Part shown: positions 1 to 6,165 of the stretch, piece by piece
Numbering within the stretch: the stretch's first letter is position 1
How the letters are laid out: each line of letters begins with the position of its first letter
Source of the DNA: JBGOUV01 sp041477815
GTDB taxonomy: Bacteria; Acidobacteriota; Terriglobia; Bryobacterales; JACQDG01
Assembly (NCBI GenBank): GCA_041477815.1
Contig: JBGOUV010000290.1
Location: forward strand, 1-8,839
Direction: 5' to 3'
DNA: 8,839 nucleotides
The notes under the pieces: generated by a model
What the model saw: only the letters and a program-made list of their open reading frames with translations
Databases searched by the model: none
What the model was told of the DNA's origin: nothing
Program-made: the position numbers and the translations under genes

Positions 1-1
1 C

Positions 2-874
2 CAGTTCGGCCAGCTTCCGCCCGATCTTGTCGCCGTGCTCCCGCCAGCGCTCGTAATGGGTGCGGGCCCCCTCGTAGTCATTGACGATCCGAGTCGCCGG
101 CAACACTTCCCGGAACCGTCCTGGCAAGTCGATCTTCTCGACGCGGAACCCCTTGGCCTTCAGCCGGTCCACCGTCGCGCGGAACGTCTTCGCCATCACC
201 GGATCCACCGAGCCTTCCACCGCCGCCAACCGCCGCGCCGCCTCCCGCGCCACGTCATGCCCCATCCGCTCCCACAGGATTTTCATGTCGTCCGCTGTCT
301 GCGTAAAGAGGCCCGCCGTGTCGAGCGACGGCGCGAACGGCAGCACTCCCTCCAGCGGCAACACCCCCTGCGTCGGCTTGAACCCCACCACCCCGCAGAA
401 CGATGCTGGCCGGATCACCGATCCCTGCGTCTGCGATCCCAGTGCAAACGGAACCATCCCCGCCGCCACGGCCGCCGCCGAACCGCTCGAGCTGCCCCCC
501 GGCGTGTGCCGGGGATTCCTCGGATTCCGCGTCGGCGCCGGATCGAAATAGGCAAACGCCGTCGTCTGCGTCTTCCCGACCATTACCGCTCCCCGCTCCC
601 GCAGCGTCCGCACCAGGGCCGCGTCCCTCTCGCCCTTCCGCCCCTTGTAGATCGGCGAGCCGTACTCGGTGGCGAGGCCCGCCGTCTCAAAAATATCCTT
701 CACGCCGAACGGGATCCCCCGCAGCGGCCCCTTCCCCAGCGCCGGCTGCGGCTTCACCTCCACCCAGGCCTGCAACTCCGGCTCCCGCTCGCGGATTCGC
801 CGCAGGCAAAGCTCCAGCAGCTCCGCCGCGGTCTTCTCCCCGGCTTCCAGCCACTCGATGAAGCGGCGCAGCAT
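2..874 (-). CDS. Amidase-signature family hydrolase, N-terminal part (runs off left edge)
   Basis: Amidase-signature enzymes hydrolyse amide bonds with a Lys-cisSer-Ser triad. The 291 codons visible show the family core in order: RGIPFGVKD (catalytic Lys about residue 59), VGKTQTTAFAY, then PGGSSSGSAAAVAAG (cis-Ser about 128), then GSQTQGSVIRPA (nucleophile Ser about 152) and GVVGFKPTQG. The family is usually 430-500 residues, so roughly a third is missing beyond the window edge. The ATG at 874 is the first good start: it precedes a helical N-terminus (MLRRFIEWLEAGEKTAAELL), and no ATG, GTG or TTG was seen in this frame between 874 and 922. No strong Shine-Dalgarno is visible. It is divergent from the restriction-modification gene, with only about 40-50 bases between them. 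The substrate cannot be told from sequence; the QTQGSVIRPA variant suggests a stand-alone amidase rather than GatA, and no gatB/gatC is visible. Confidence 0.9.
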   Translation of the reverse strand, partial: MLRRFIEWLEAGEKTAAELLELCLRRIREREPELQAWVEVKPQPALGKGPLRGIPFGVKDIFETAGLATEYGSPIYKGRKGERDAALVRTLRERGAVMVGKTQTTAFAYFDPAPTRNPRNPRHTPGGSSSGSAAAVAAGMVPFALGSQTQGSVIRPASFCGVVGFKPTQGVLPLEGVLPFAPSLDTAGLFTQTADDMKILWERMGHDVAREAARRLAAVEGSVDPVMAKTFRATVDRLKAKGFRVEKIDLPGRFREVLPATRIVNDYEGARTHYERWREHGDKIGRKLAEL

Positions 875-910
875 GGCCCCATAATAGCCCTGGAGTGTCG
901 GCGTGAGAGC

Positions 911-916
911 TATAAT
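911..916 (+). promoter_or_regulatory. Candidate -10 box (TATAAT) of the R-M gene
   Basis: A perfect TATAAT lies in the short divergent gap, just before the methyltransferase coding region. No convincing -35 hexamer is seen 16-18 bases upstream; the best is CTGGAG at 890-895 with a 15-base spacer. Transcription from this box would begin at about 922-924, immediately before a GTG at 925, which would give a leaderless or nearly leaderless mRNA. The match is direct; its use as a promoter is inference. Confidence 0.35.
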
Positions 917-924
917 TGCGTACG

Positions 925-3117
925 GTGAGCGCCAAATTGCAGGTTCCGGCGGTGATCGAAACCCCAGTGGGGGACGATGACCTTCTGGGGTACGTTGACT
1001 TCTATCGGCGCGATGCGTGTCGGAGACTAAACGACGCCAAGCGGGCTGAATTGGGCCAGTTTCTGACCCCTGTCCCCGTGGCCCGGCTCATGGCTTCCAT
1101 GTTCCAGAGCACGGGCTCCTCATTACATCTTCTGGATGCTGGGGCCGGCGTAGGATCATTGACCGCCGCCTGGGTTGCCGCGATTTGCGATCGTCCCGAT
1201 CGCCCCCGGAAGATATCGGTTACCGCCTACGAACTGGACCCCCTGCTGACCGAATACCTGGGCTCCACCCTGGAAATGTGCCGCCGTGTATGTGAACGCG
1301 TGGGCATCCACTTTGAGGCCGATCTCCGGCAGCAGGACTTCATCCGGGCGGCTGTTGACCAGATCCTGGTTCCCCTGTTTCAACAGTCGGACGCGGGGTT
1401 TGACTGCGCCATCCTGAACCCCCCCTATCGCAAGATCAACTCCGAGTCTGAGGCGCGACTCATGCTGAGGGTTGTTGGAATCGAGACGAGCAATCTCTAT
1501 ACGGCTTTCCTCGCCCTGGTGTCGCGCCTTTTGAGGCCCGACGGCGAACTGGTCGCCATCACTCCCCGCAGCTTCTGCAACGGTCCCTACTTTCGCCCTT
1601 TTCGAGAGTCGTTCTTGGGGGAAATGGCTCTCAAAAGGATTCACGTTTTCGACTCTCGTAGCCGGGCCTTTCACGATGATGATGTGCTGCAAGAGAACGT
1701 TATCTTCCACACCGTCAAGAGCAGTGCCAGGAGCGGCAGCGTTACTATCTCTTCGAGCGTCGAGCCCGATGATGAACTTCCAGCGCTTCGCGTAGCGCCG
1801 TATTCCCAGGTGGTCAATCTTGAGGACCCCGAACTCTTCATACACATCGTTACAGACGATCTCAGCCAGAGCATCGCGGACCAGATGGCCCATTTCACCA
1901 GCTCTCTGGAGGACCTTGGCATCGCAGTATCAACAGGCCGCGTCGTGGACTTCCGAGCCACCCACCACCTGCGTGCGCAGCCGGAACGGACTACTGTACC
2001 TCTCATCTATCCGCACCACTTGCGGGATGGTTTTGTAGTATGGCCCAAGCATCACACCAAGAAGGCGAATGCGATCGTCGTCGGCCCGCAGACCATCGAC
2101 TCCCTGGTCCCCTGCGGAATCTACGTGCTGGTCAAGAGATTCTCATCCAAGGAAGAGCGTCGGAGAGTGGTTGCCTCGATCTTTGACCCTGAGCATGTGA
2201 AGGCGGAGTTGGTCGCGTTTGAGAACCACATCAACTACTACCACATCAACGGGGAGGGCCTTCCCAGGCGCTTGGCTGCGGGCCTTGCCGTCTTCCTCAA
2301 CTCCACTCTGGTGGACCTATACTTCCGCAACTTCAATGGCCACACTCAAGTCAATGCCGCCGACCTGCGAATGCTGCGCTACCCGACCCGAGACCAGTTG
2401 GAGCAATTGGGAGCGGGGGTGGCGGATGGCTTCCCAGACCAGGATGAGGTGGATCGGTTAATCCAGGAACAACGTATGCCAAGTACTCTCGACATCCCGA
2501 ATCCCGTTCAGGCCAGGAAGAAGATCGAGCAGGCAATCGAGATCCTCAAGGAGTTAGGGTTTCCTCAGCCGCAACAGAATGAACGCTCCGCCTTGACCCT
2601 CCTTGCTCTTCTCGACCTGAAGCCCGAAAACCCTTGGTCTGCTGCTGCTGATCCTCTTCGGGGTGTCACCCAGATGATGGACTTCTTTGCCCAGCACTAT
2701 GGCAAGCGGTATGCGCCAAATTCCCGTGAGACCGTCCGCCGCCAGACCGTTCACCAGTTCCGCGAGTTTGGCATGATCCTGGAGAACCCGAACAACCCCT
2801 CCCGGCCCACGAACAGCGGCCAGACCGTGTATCAGATCGAACCGGGCGCTCTCGAGGTTCTCCGTGCCTACGGAGGCGACCAATGGACCCCAGCTCTGAG
2901 ATCCTACCTTTCTGCGGTGGAGACCCTTTCCCGACGCTACGCCCATCATCGGGAAATGCAGAAGATTCCGATTGATTCCGATAATGATCGCACCGGATCA
3001 CATCCTGAGCCTCTCTCCCGGCGGTCAGAACGTGCTCGTCGAGAAGATCATTACAGAGTTCTGTCCCCGCTTCACGCCTGGTGGGAAACTCATCTACGTA
3101 GGCGACACTGCGGATAA
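925..3117 (+). CDS. BsuBI/PstI-type N6-adenine DNA methyltransferase, fused in frame to the endonuclease N-terminal domain
   Basis: Residue numbers count from a TTG at 916; GTG at 925 is preferred because TATAAT overlaps that TTG. Methylase motifs are GQFLTP (47-52, motif X), DAGAGVGSLT (74-83, AdoMet motif I), AYELDP (104-109) and the catalytic NPPY (168-171), as in gamma-class adenine methylases. A C-terminal recognition region follows, including FRNFNGHTQVNAADLRMLRYP style residues near 470-490. The methylase part is about 520 residues, close to M.PstI and M.BsuBI (about 500). There is then no stop: from M521 (ATG 2476) the chain continues as the N-terminal domain of BsuBI/PstI endonucleases (NPVQARKKIEQAIEIL, QQNERSALTLLALL, PNSRETVRRQTVHQF) up to about 686. 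The last 47 residues are out-of-frame sequence. Methylation is probably intact; a PstI-like CTGCAG target is inference only. GC is lower than in flanking genes, suggesting acquisition. Confidence 0.88.
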   Translation: MSAKLQVPAVIETPVGDDDLLGYVDFYRRDACRRLNDAKRAELGQFLTPVPVARLMASMFQSTGSSLHLLDAGAGVGSLTAAWVAAICDRPDRPRKISVTAYELDPLLTEYLGSTLEMCRRVCERVGIHFEADLRQQDFIRAAVDQILVPLFQQSDAGFDCAILNPPYRKINSESEARLMLRVVGIETSNLYTAFLALVSRLLRPDGELVAITPRSFCNGPYFRPFRESFLGEMALKRIHVFDSRSRAFHDDDVLQENVIFHTVKSSARSGSVTISSSVEPDDELPALRVAPYSQVVNLEDPELFIHIVTDDLSQSIADQMAHFTSSLEDLGIAVSTGRVVDFRATHHLRAQPERTTVPLIYPHHLRDGFVVWPKHHTKKANAIVVGPQTIDSLVPCGIYVLVKRFSSKEERRRVVASIFDPEHVKAELVAFENHINYYHINGEGLPRRLAAGLAVFLNSTLVDLYFRNFNGHTQVNAADLRMLRYPTRDQLEQLGAGVADGFPDQDEVDRLIQEQRMPSTLDIPNPVQARKKIEQAIEILKELGFPQPQQNERSALTLLALLDLKPENPWSAAADPLRGVTQMMDFFAQHYGKRYAPNSRETVRRQTVHQFREFGMILENPNNPSRPTNSGQTVYQIEPGALEVLRAYGGDQWTPALRSYLSAVETLSRRYAHHREMQKIPIDSDNDRTGSHPEPLSRRSERARREDHYRVLSPLHAWWETHLRRRHCG
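2465..2478 (+). promoter_or_regulatory. Internal ribosome binding site and ATG for the endonuclease part
   Basis: AGGA at 2465-2468 sits 7 bases before an ATG at 2476-2478. That ATG falls exactly at the junction between the methylase and the endonuclease N-terminal domain. Counted from here with one repeat unit removed, the endonuclease would be 323 residues, matching PstI and BsuBI (about 316-326). The ribosome may therefore also start a separate endonuclease here, inside the longer frame. The site is seen; its use is inferred. Confidence 0.4.
2964..2983 (+). repeat. 10-bp-period direct repeat at the endonuclease frame break
   Basis: GATTCCGATT (2964-2973) is followed directly by GATTCCGATA (2974-2983): nine identical bases repeated with period 10. 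Ten is not a multiple of three, so an extra unit moves the downstream part to the +1 frame. Removing one unit reads lysine-isoleucine-proline-isoleucine straight into the downstream frame and gives REMQKIPIMIAPDHILSLSP, the expected order for BsuBI/PstI endonucleases. A duplication plus one substitution (T/A at the tenth base) is the simplest history. Confidence 0.85.
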
Positions 3118-3457
3118 GTATGCGTACTTTCTGGACGACGTACTCACCGGCTTGGGGGTGACGATCGAGCCGCATGGGAAGATGCCGGATGTTGTGGTCC
3201 ACGATGTCGAGCGGCATTGGTTGGTCTTGATCGAGGCTGTAACCAGCCATGGGCCAGTCAGCCCCAAGCGGCACAACGAGCTCAAGGAGCTGTTCCGCAA
3301 CTCCAAGGTCGGCTTGGTCTTCGTTACTACCTTCCTGACTCGCAAGGAAATGGTCAAGTACCTTAGTGACATCGCCTGGGAAACGGAGGTGTGGGTTGCC
3401 GAGGCGCCCACCCACATGATCCACTTCAACGGCGAGCGGTTCCTAGGCCCGCATTAA
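2972..3457 (+). CDS. BsuBI/PstI-type restriction endonuclease, C-terminal catalytic part (frame-split)
   Basis: This frame encodes the C-terminal domain of BsuBI/PstI type II endonucleases, predicted members of the PD-(D/E)XK nuclease fold. Recognisable family blocks are KLIYVGDTADKYAYF, HGKMPDVVVHD (candidate PD motif), WLVLIEAVTSHGPVSPKR (candidate acidic and basic active-site residues), AWETEVWVAE and HMIHFNGERFLGP at the C-terminus. It is only 161 residues, half of the usual 316-326; the missing N-terminal domain is encoded by the end of the preceding gene in the previous frame, overlapping this one by 146 bases. TTG 2972 is the first possible start and ATG 2984 the only nearby ATG; neither has a clear Shine-Dalgarno, so independent translation is doubtful. 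All family blocks and the normal C-terminus are kept, with no stop inside, suggesting recent or reversible disruption. Alternatives are an assembly error or a genuinely two-part enzyme. Confidence 0.85.
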   Translation: MIPIMIAPDHILSLSPGGQNVLVEKIITEFCPRFTPGGKLIYVGDTADKYAYFLDDVLTGLGVTIEPHGKMPDVVVHDVERHWLVLIEAVTSHGPVSPKRHNELKELFRNSKVGLVFVTTFLTRKEMVKYLSDIAWETEVWVAEAPTHMIHFNGERFLGPH

Positions 3458-3459
3458 GG

Positions 3460-3582
3460 CTAGAATGACAGGTAGTGAAGATCGCGCTGGGCCAAATCAA
3501 GCCCACTGAAGGTCATGCCCTCCCCTGTCTGGAGGTGTTCGAGCAGATTGGCCTCGACGGTCTGTCGATTTTTGACCACCAT
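3460..3582 (-). CDS. Doubtful 40-codon ORF between convergent genes
   Basis: An ATG at 3582, preceded by GAGG about 6 bases upstream, opens 40 codons ending at a TAG (3460-3462). The peptide begins MVVKNRQTVEANLLEHLQTG and ends MTFSGLDLAQRDLHYLSF; the tail has F/L at five-residue spacing, faintly like a pentapeptide-repeat coil. I do not recognise it. It lies downstream of the epimerase on the same strand and antisense to a candidate terminator. It may be a gene remnant or chance. Confidence 0.18.
   Translation of the reverse strand: MVVKNRQTVEANLLEHLQTGEGMTFSGLDLAQRDLHYLSF
3554..3573 (+). terminator. Weak candidate intrinsic terminator after the R-M genes
   Basis: TCGAC (3554-3558), loop GGTCT, GTCGA (3564-3568), then five T (3569-3573). 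It lies about 100 bases past the endonuclease stop in the convergent gap, where a plus-strand terminator would be expected. The stem is only 5 bp, short for a strong intrinsic terminator. Confidence 0.35.
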
Positions 3583-3624
3583 GCCGCCCTCGGCTCTCTT
3601 CGTTGGGGAACTTGGGGACTACCA

Positions 3625-4743
3625 CTACGTTCGCGCCCGCCGGATCACGTTGCTCTGGCGCATGGCCGCCTCCGCCACCTCCAGATATTGGCGCGTGTTC
3701 GCGAATCCCCGGATCCATTCGAGATACCGCCCCACGGTATTTTCGATCGGTGTTTCGGCGCGCCAGCCGAGGGATTCCAGGGCGGTCACGTCGCTCACGG
3801 TGTGGCGGGTGTCGCCTACCCGGAAGTCGCCGTTCACCACCGGTTCCAGGTTGCTGCCTGCCGCCCGCAGGACTACGCGGGCGAAGTCGAGGACGGTCAG
3901 GGCGCGGCCGGGGCCCACGTTGAATACCCGGTAGTCGGCGACGGGACTCTCCAGGACCAGCACGTTGGCCCGGGCCACGTCACCGACGTCGATGTAGTCG
4001 CGCAACTGCCGGCCGTCTTCATACACGATGGGGGGCAGGCCGGCCAGGACGCGGAGGCAGAAGATGCGGCACACCCCCGAATAGGCGTTGTAGAACGAAT
4101 TGCGCGGCCCCTGGACGTAGGTGTACCGCATACTCACGGCGGGGATGCCGTAGCGGCGGCCCAGGTTCAGGGCCAGGAGCTCTACCGCGTACTTGGAGAT
4201 GCCGTAAGCGGTGTGGGGGCGGGATACCGCCTCGTCGATCAGCAGCGGCTTCAGGTCGCCGCCGCAGTGGGGACACTTCAGTTCCCAGTCGGCGCGCTCT
4301 AGCTGCTCGATCGGACGGGGGCCGGGGTAGATCACACCGTGCTGGGGACACTCGTACTTGCCTTCGCCCGACACCGCTTGCGATGCCGCTACTACTACCT
4401 TGCGGATCGGCAGCTTTTGTTCCAGGATCAGCTCGTAGAGCAGCGCCGTCGACTCCGCGTTAACGTGGAGGAAGGTGCTGAAGTCCGGCATGTAGTCCTG
4501 GTAGGCTGCCAAATGGACTACCGCGTCTATGCCCTGCAGGGCTCGCTGGAGATCGTCCCGGTTTTCTACGTAGCCTTTTTGGAATTCTACTTCGGGGGGG
4601 AGGTAGGAGGGCTTGCCGTGGGGGTGGACTCGGGGCTGGAGGCTGTCCAGGACGCGGACTTGGTAGCCGCGCTGGAGGAGGAGGTCTACGGTGTAGGATC
4701 CGATGAAGCCAGCGCCGCCGGTGACGAGAACCCGGTCGTACAT
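3625..4743 (-). CDS. NAD-dependent nucleotide-sugar epimerase/dehydratase (extended SDR), dTDP-L-rhamnose 4-epimerase-like
   Basis: A 372-residue extended short-chain dehydrogenase acting on nucleotide sugars. VTGGAGFIG (7-15) is the NAD-binding glycine motif, VVHLAAYQD follows the fourth strand, VVAAS supplies the candidate catalytic Ser (about 121), and YGISK (180-184) is the catalytic YxxxK. Between them is an insert with C132, H135, C157 and C160 (ECPQHG, then DWELKCPHCGGDLKP), a probable zinc knuckle. I recall this pattern, with R-x-x-EQL before it, from dTDP-L-rhamnose 4-epimerases and relatives, hence the call; the actual sugar is unproven. The ATG at 4743 overlaps the SDR stop as TGATG, with AAAGGG just upstream, so it is translationally coupled. 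A much longer open frame extends upstream to 5244, but the fold begins at this ATG. Two in-frame TAGs (3625-3627, 3619-3621) end it. It is the last gene of the operon. Confidence 0.9.
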   Translation of the reverse strand: MYDRVLVTGGAGFIGSYTVDLLLQRGYQVRVLDSLQPRVHPHGKPSYLPPEVEFQKGYVENRDDLQRALQGIDAVVHLAAYQDYMPDFSTFLHVNAESTALLYELILEQKLPIRKVVVAASQAVSGEGKYECPQHGVIYPGPRPIEQLERADWELKCPHCGGDLKPLLIDEAVSRPHTAYGISKYAVELLALNLGRRYGIPAVSMRYTYVQGPRNSFYNAYSGVCRIFCLRVLAGLPPIVYEDGRQLRDYIDVGDVARANVLVLESPVADYRVFNVGPGRALTVLDFARVVLRAAGSNLEPVVNGDFRVGDTRHTVSDVTALESLGWRAETPIENTVGRYLEWIRGFANTRQYLEVAEAAMRQSNVIRRART

Positions 4744-5564
4744 CACCCTTTCGTCACCCTTCGCAGCGTGTACTGCTCCGGCGTAAGGATGGCGTGCTCC
4801 AGCTTGGGCCAGTCGTCGTTGACGTGCAGGAACTTGCCCGTAATGTGATTGGAGCGGGGCGAGACCAGGAAAAGGGCCAGGGCGATTTGCTTGTCGGGGG
4901 GCACGCCGCGGGTCTGGCGCGTCACCTGGGCTTCCTCGAAGGCCTTGCTGCCGGCCCGCTCGCCCGCCTCGATGACTTGGTCGGTCATATGGGTATAGGT
5001 GGCGCCCGGGGCCAGGGCGTTCACCTGGACGTTGTGCTCGGCCACCTCGTCGGCCAGGGTCTCGGTGAGCCGCACTACAGCGACCTTGGAAGCGGCGTAT
5101 CCGGAGAAGAACGGGCGCGAGTAGGCCGCGCCGCCACCGCTGAGGTTGATGATCTTGCCGCTGCGGCGGGCCACCATCGCGGGCAGGACAGCCCGGCAGC
5201 AGTGGAACACGCCCAACAGATTGACCCGTACCACCTCGGCCCAAGCCTTGGGATCCACCTCTCCGGTGGGCCCGATGGGCCCCTGGATGCCGGCCGCGTT
5301 GACCAGGATGTCGATGGCGCCAAACCTGCGGCGGATGGCGTCGATGACGTCGTCGACCTGCTGGTAGTCGCCCACGTCGGCCGGCGCCACCATGGAGATG
5401 CCTCCGGTATGGGTGATCTCCATCTGGGCGATATGCAGCTCGGGGAGGGTGCGGGCGACCAGGGCCACCTTGGCCCCCTCGGCGGCGAACGCAATGGCCA
5501 GCCGCTTGCCGATGCCCCGACCGGCTCCGGTGATAACCGCGACTCTATCCTTGAGTACCGGCAT
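4743..5564 (-). CDS. Classical short-chain dehydrogenase/reductase (FabG-like SDR)
   Basis: A 273-residue Rossmann-fold NAD(P)-dependent oxidoreductase. Visible motifs are TGAGRGIG (12-19, cofactor), NAAG (89-92), the structural Asn in RVNLLG (about 114), Ser142 in INLSGG, and YAASK (156-160), so the Asn-Ser-Tyr-Lys tetrad is complete. VNALAPGATYTHM follows as usual. A tail of about 20 residues past the usual ITGKFLHVND end (PKLEHAILTPEQYTLRRVTKG) is slightly unusual. I chose ATG 5564 because MPVLKDRVAVITG is a normal SDR start; a TTG at 5576 preceded by AAGGA at 5 bases is a real alternative adding four residues. Either start overlaps the isomerase gene (20 or 32 bases), and the stop shares a base with the epimerase ATG. 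Its substrate is unknown; within a sugar gene string a keto-sugar or polyol step is plausible, but SDR sequence alone cannot decide. Confidence 0.92.
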   Translation of the reverse strand: MPVLKDRVAVITGAGRGIGKRLAIAFAAEGAKVALVARTLPELHIAQMEITHTGGISMVAPADVGDYQQVDDVIDAIRRRFGAIDILVNAAGIQGPIGPTGEVDPKAWAEVVRVNLLGVFHCCRAVLPAMVARRSGKIINLSGGGAAYSRPFFSGYAASKVAVVRLTETLADEVAEHNVQVNALAPGATYTHMTDQVIEAGERAGSKAFEEAQVTRQTRGVPPDKQIALALFLVSPRSNHITGKFLHVNDDWPKLEHAILTPEQYTLRRVTKG

Positions 5565-6165
5565 CGTAGGCCGCAATCTTATCCTTCAGGCAAAACGTGA
5601 TGAGGTGTTCGAGCACCAGGTGGAAGGACTCCACCTGGGGAGTGGACGGCAGCGGCACGTGGACCGAGACATCGGCCGCCTGGCGTAAAACGCCGCCGTC
5701 GAAGCCGGTGAACCCGATGATGGTGGCGCCGTATTCCTCCCGCGCCGTCTGCACGGCGCGCAGCAGGTTCTGGGACCAGGGGCCTCCCCGGTCGGCGCCC
5801 GAGCCGCCATGCACGCTGATCGCGATCAGGACGTCGCCCGGCCGCATCAGGTTCCGCAACTGCTCGCTGAACAGGTGCTCGAACCCGTTGTCGTTGATCC
5901 AGGCGCTCATCAGCGCCACATTGTCGCACAGCGAAACGGCCCGCAGGCGCGGCTTGCCCGGCGAGATCGTGACCTTGGAGAGGTCGCAGGCAAAGTGGGT
6001 GGCCGTGGAGGCCGAGCCGCCGTTGCCGATGAGGAACACGGTGGCGCCACGCTTCCAGGCGTCGAACAGCGCGTCGATGGCGCGGTCGATATCCGGACGC
6101 GACAAACCCGCGATCCCCTGCTGCATCTCGGCGAAGTACCGGTCAATGAACGCTGCGTTAGGCAT
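5545..6165 (-). CDS. SIS-domain sugar isomerase, phosphoheptose isomerase (GmhA)-like
   Basis: A 206-residue SIS-domain protein, near the usual length of GmhA, which converts sedoheptulose 7-phosphate to heptose 7-phosphate. It has the phosphosugar-binding LIGNGGSASTATHFACDL (45-62), AVSLCDNVALMSAWINDNGFEHLFSEQL in the region matching GmhA, GDVLIAIS (110-117), and VESFHLVLEHLI (178-189), with acidic and His residues where GmhA has its IQE-H catalytic segment. An oddity is a longer loop after IS: VHGGSGADRGGPWSQN (118-133), where GmhA normally has the short SxSGNSxN; this marks a divergent subfamily, so substrate is less certain. The ATG at 6165 overlaps the kinase stop by 8 bases, with GGTGA upstream. 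Next to an HddA-like kinase, which phosphorylates the GmhA product, the heptose role is the best reading. Confidence 0.85.
   Translation of the reverse strand: MPNAAFIDRYFAEMQQGIAGLSRPDIDRAIDALFDAWKRGATVFLIGNGGSASTATHFACDLSKVTISPGKPRLRAVSLCDNVALMSAWINDNGFEHLFSEQLRNLMRPGDVLIAISVHGGSGADRGGPWSQNLLRAVQTAREEYGATIIGFTGFDGGVLRQAADVSVHVPLPSTPQVESFHLVLEHLITFCLKDKIAAYDAGTQG

Noticed and set aside
35..928. Long plus-strand open frames across the left end (up to 297 codons)
   Set aside because: Arg/Pro/His-rich, no recognisable family; they are antisense shadows of the amidase gene, which carries clear catalytic motifs.
2459..2461. TAA in the +1 frame just before the endonuclease ATG, considered as the ancestral methylase stop
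   Set aside because: The methylase frame stays family-like past this point (DEVDRLIQEQ), and no indel can be located; an alignment would be needed.
2960..2990. Programmed +1 ribosomal frameshift into the endonuclease frame
   Set aside because: No slippery codon next to a stop or rare codon is visible, and the upstream frame runs on for over 40 codons; the tandem duplication explains the shift better.
3603..3618. Short direct repeat TTGGGGA twice with period 9
   Set aside because: Seven bases, near the epimerase stop, with no matching copy at the other end of the R-M island; likely chance.
3475..4302. Plus-strand 275-codon frame starting MKIALGQIKPTEG, recalling nitrilase N-termini
   Set aside because: The resemblance ends after a dozen residues, and most of the frame is antisense to the epimerase. 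The short prefix is probably chance.
4744..5244. Upstream extension of the epimerase frame (start at 5244)
   Set aside because: The extra 167 residues are low-complexity Gly/Arg/Pro sequence out of frame with the SDR gene; the Rossmann fold begins at ATG 4743.
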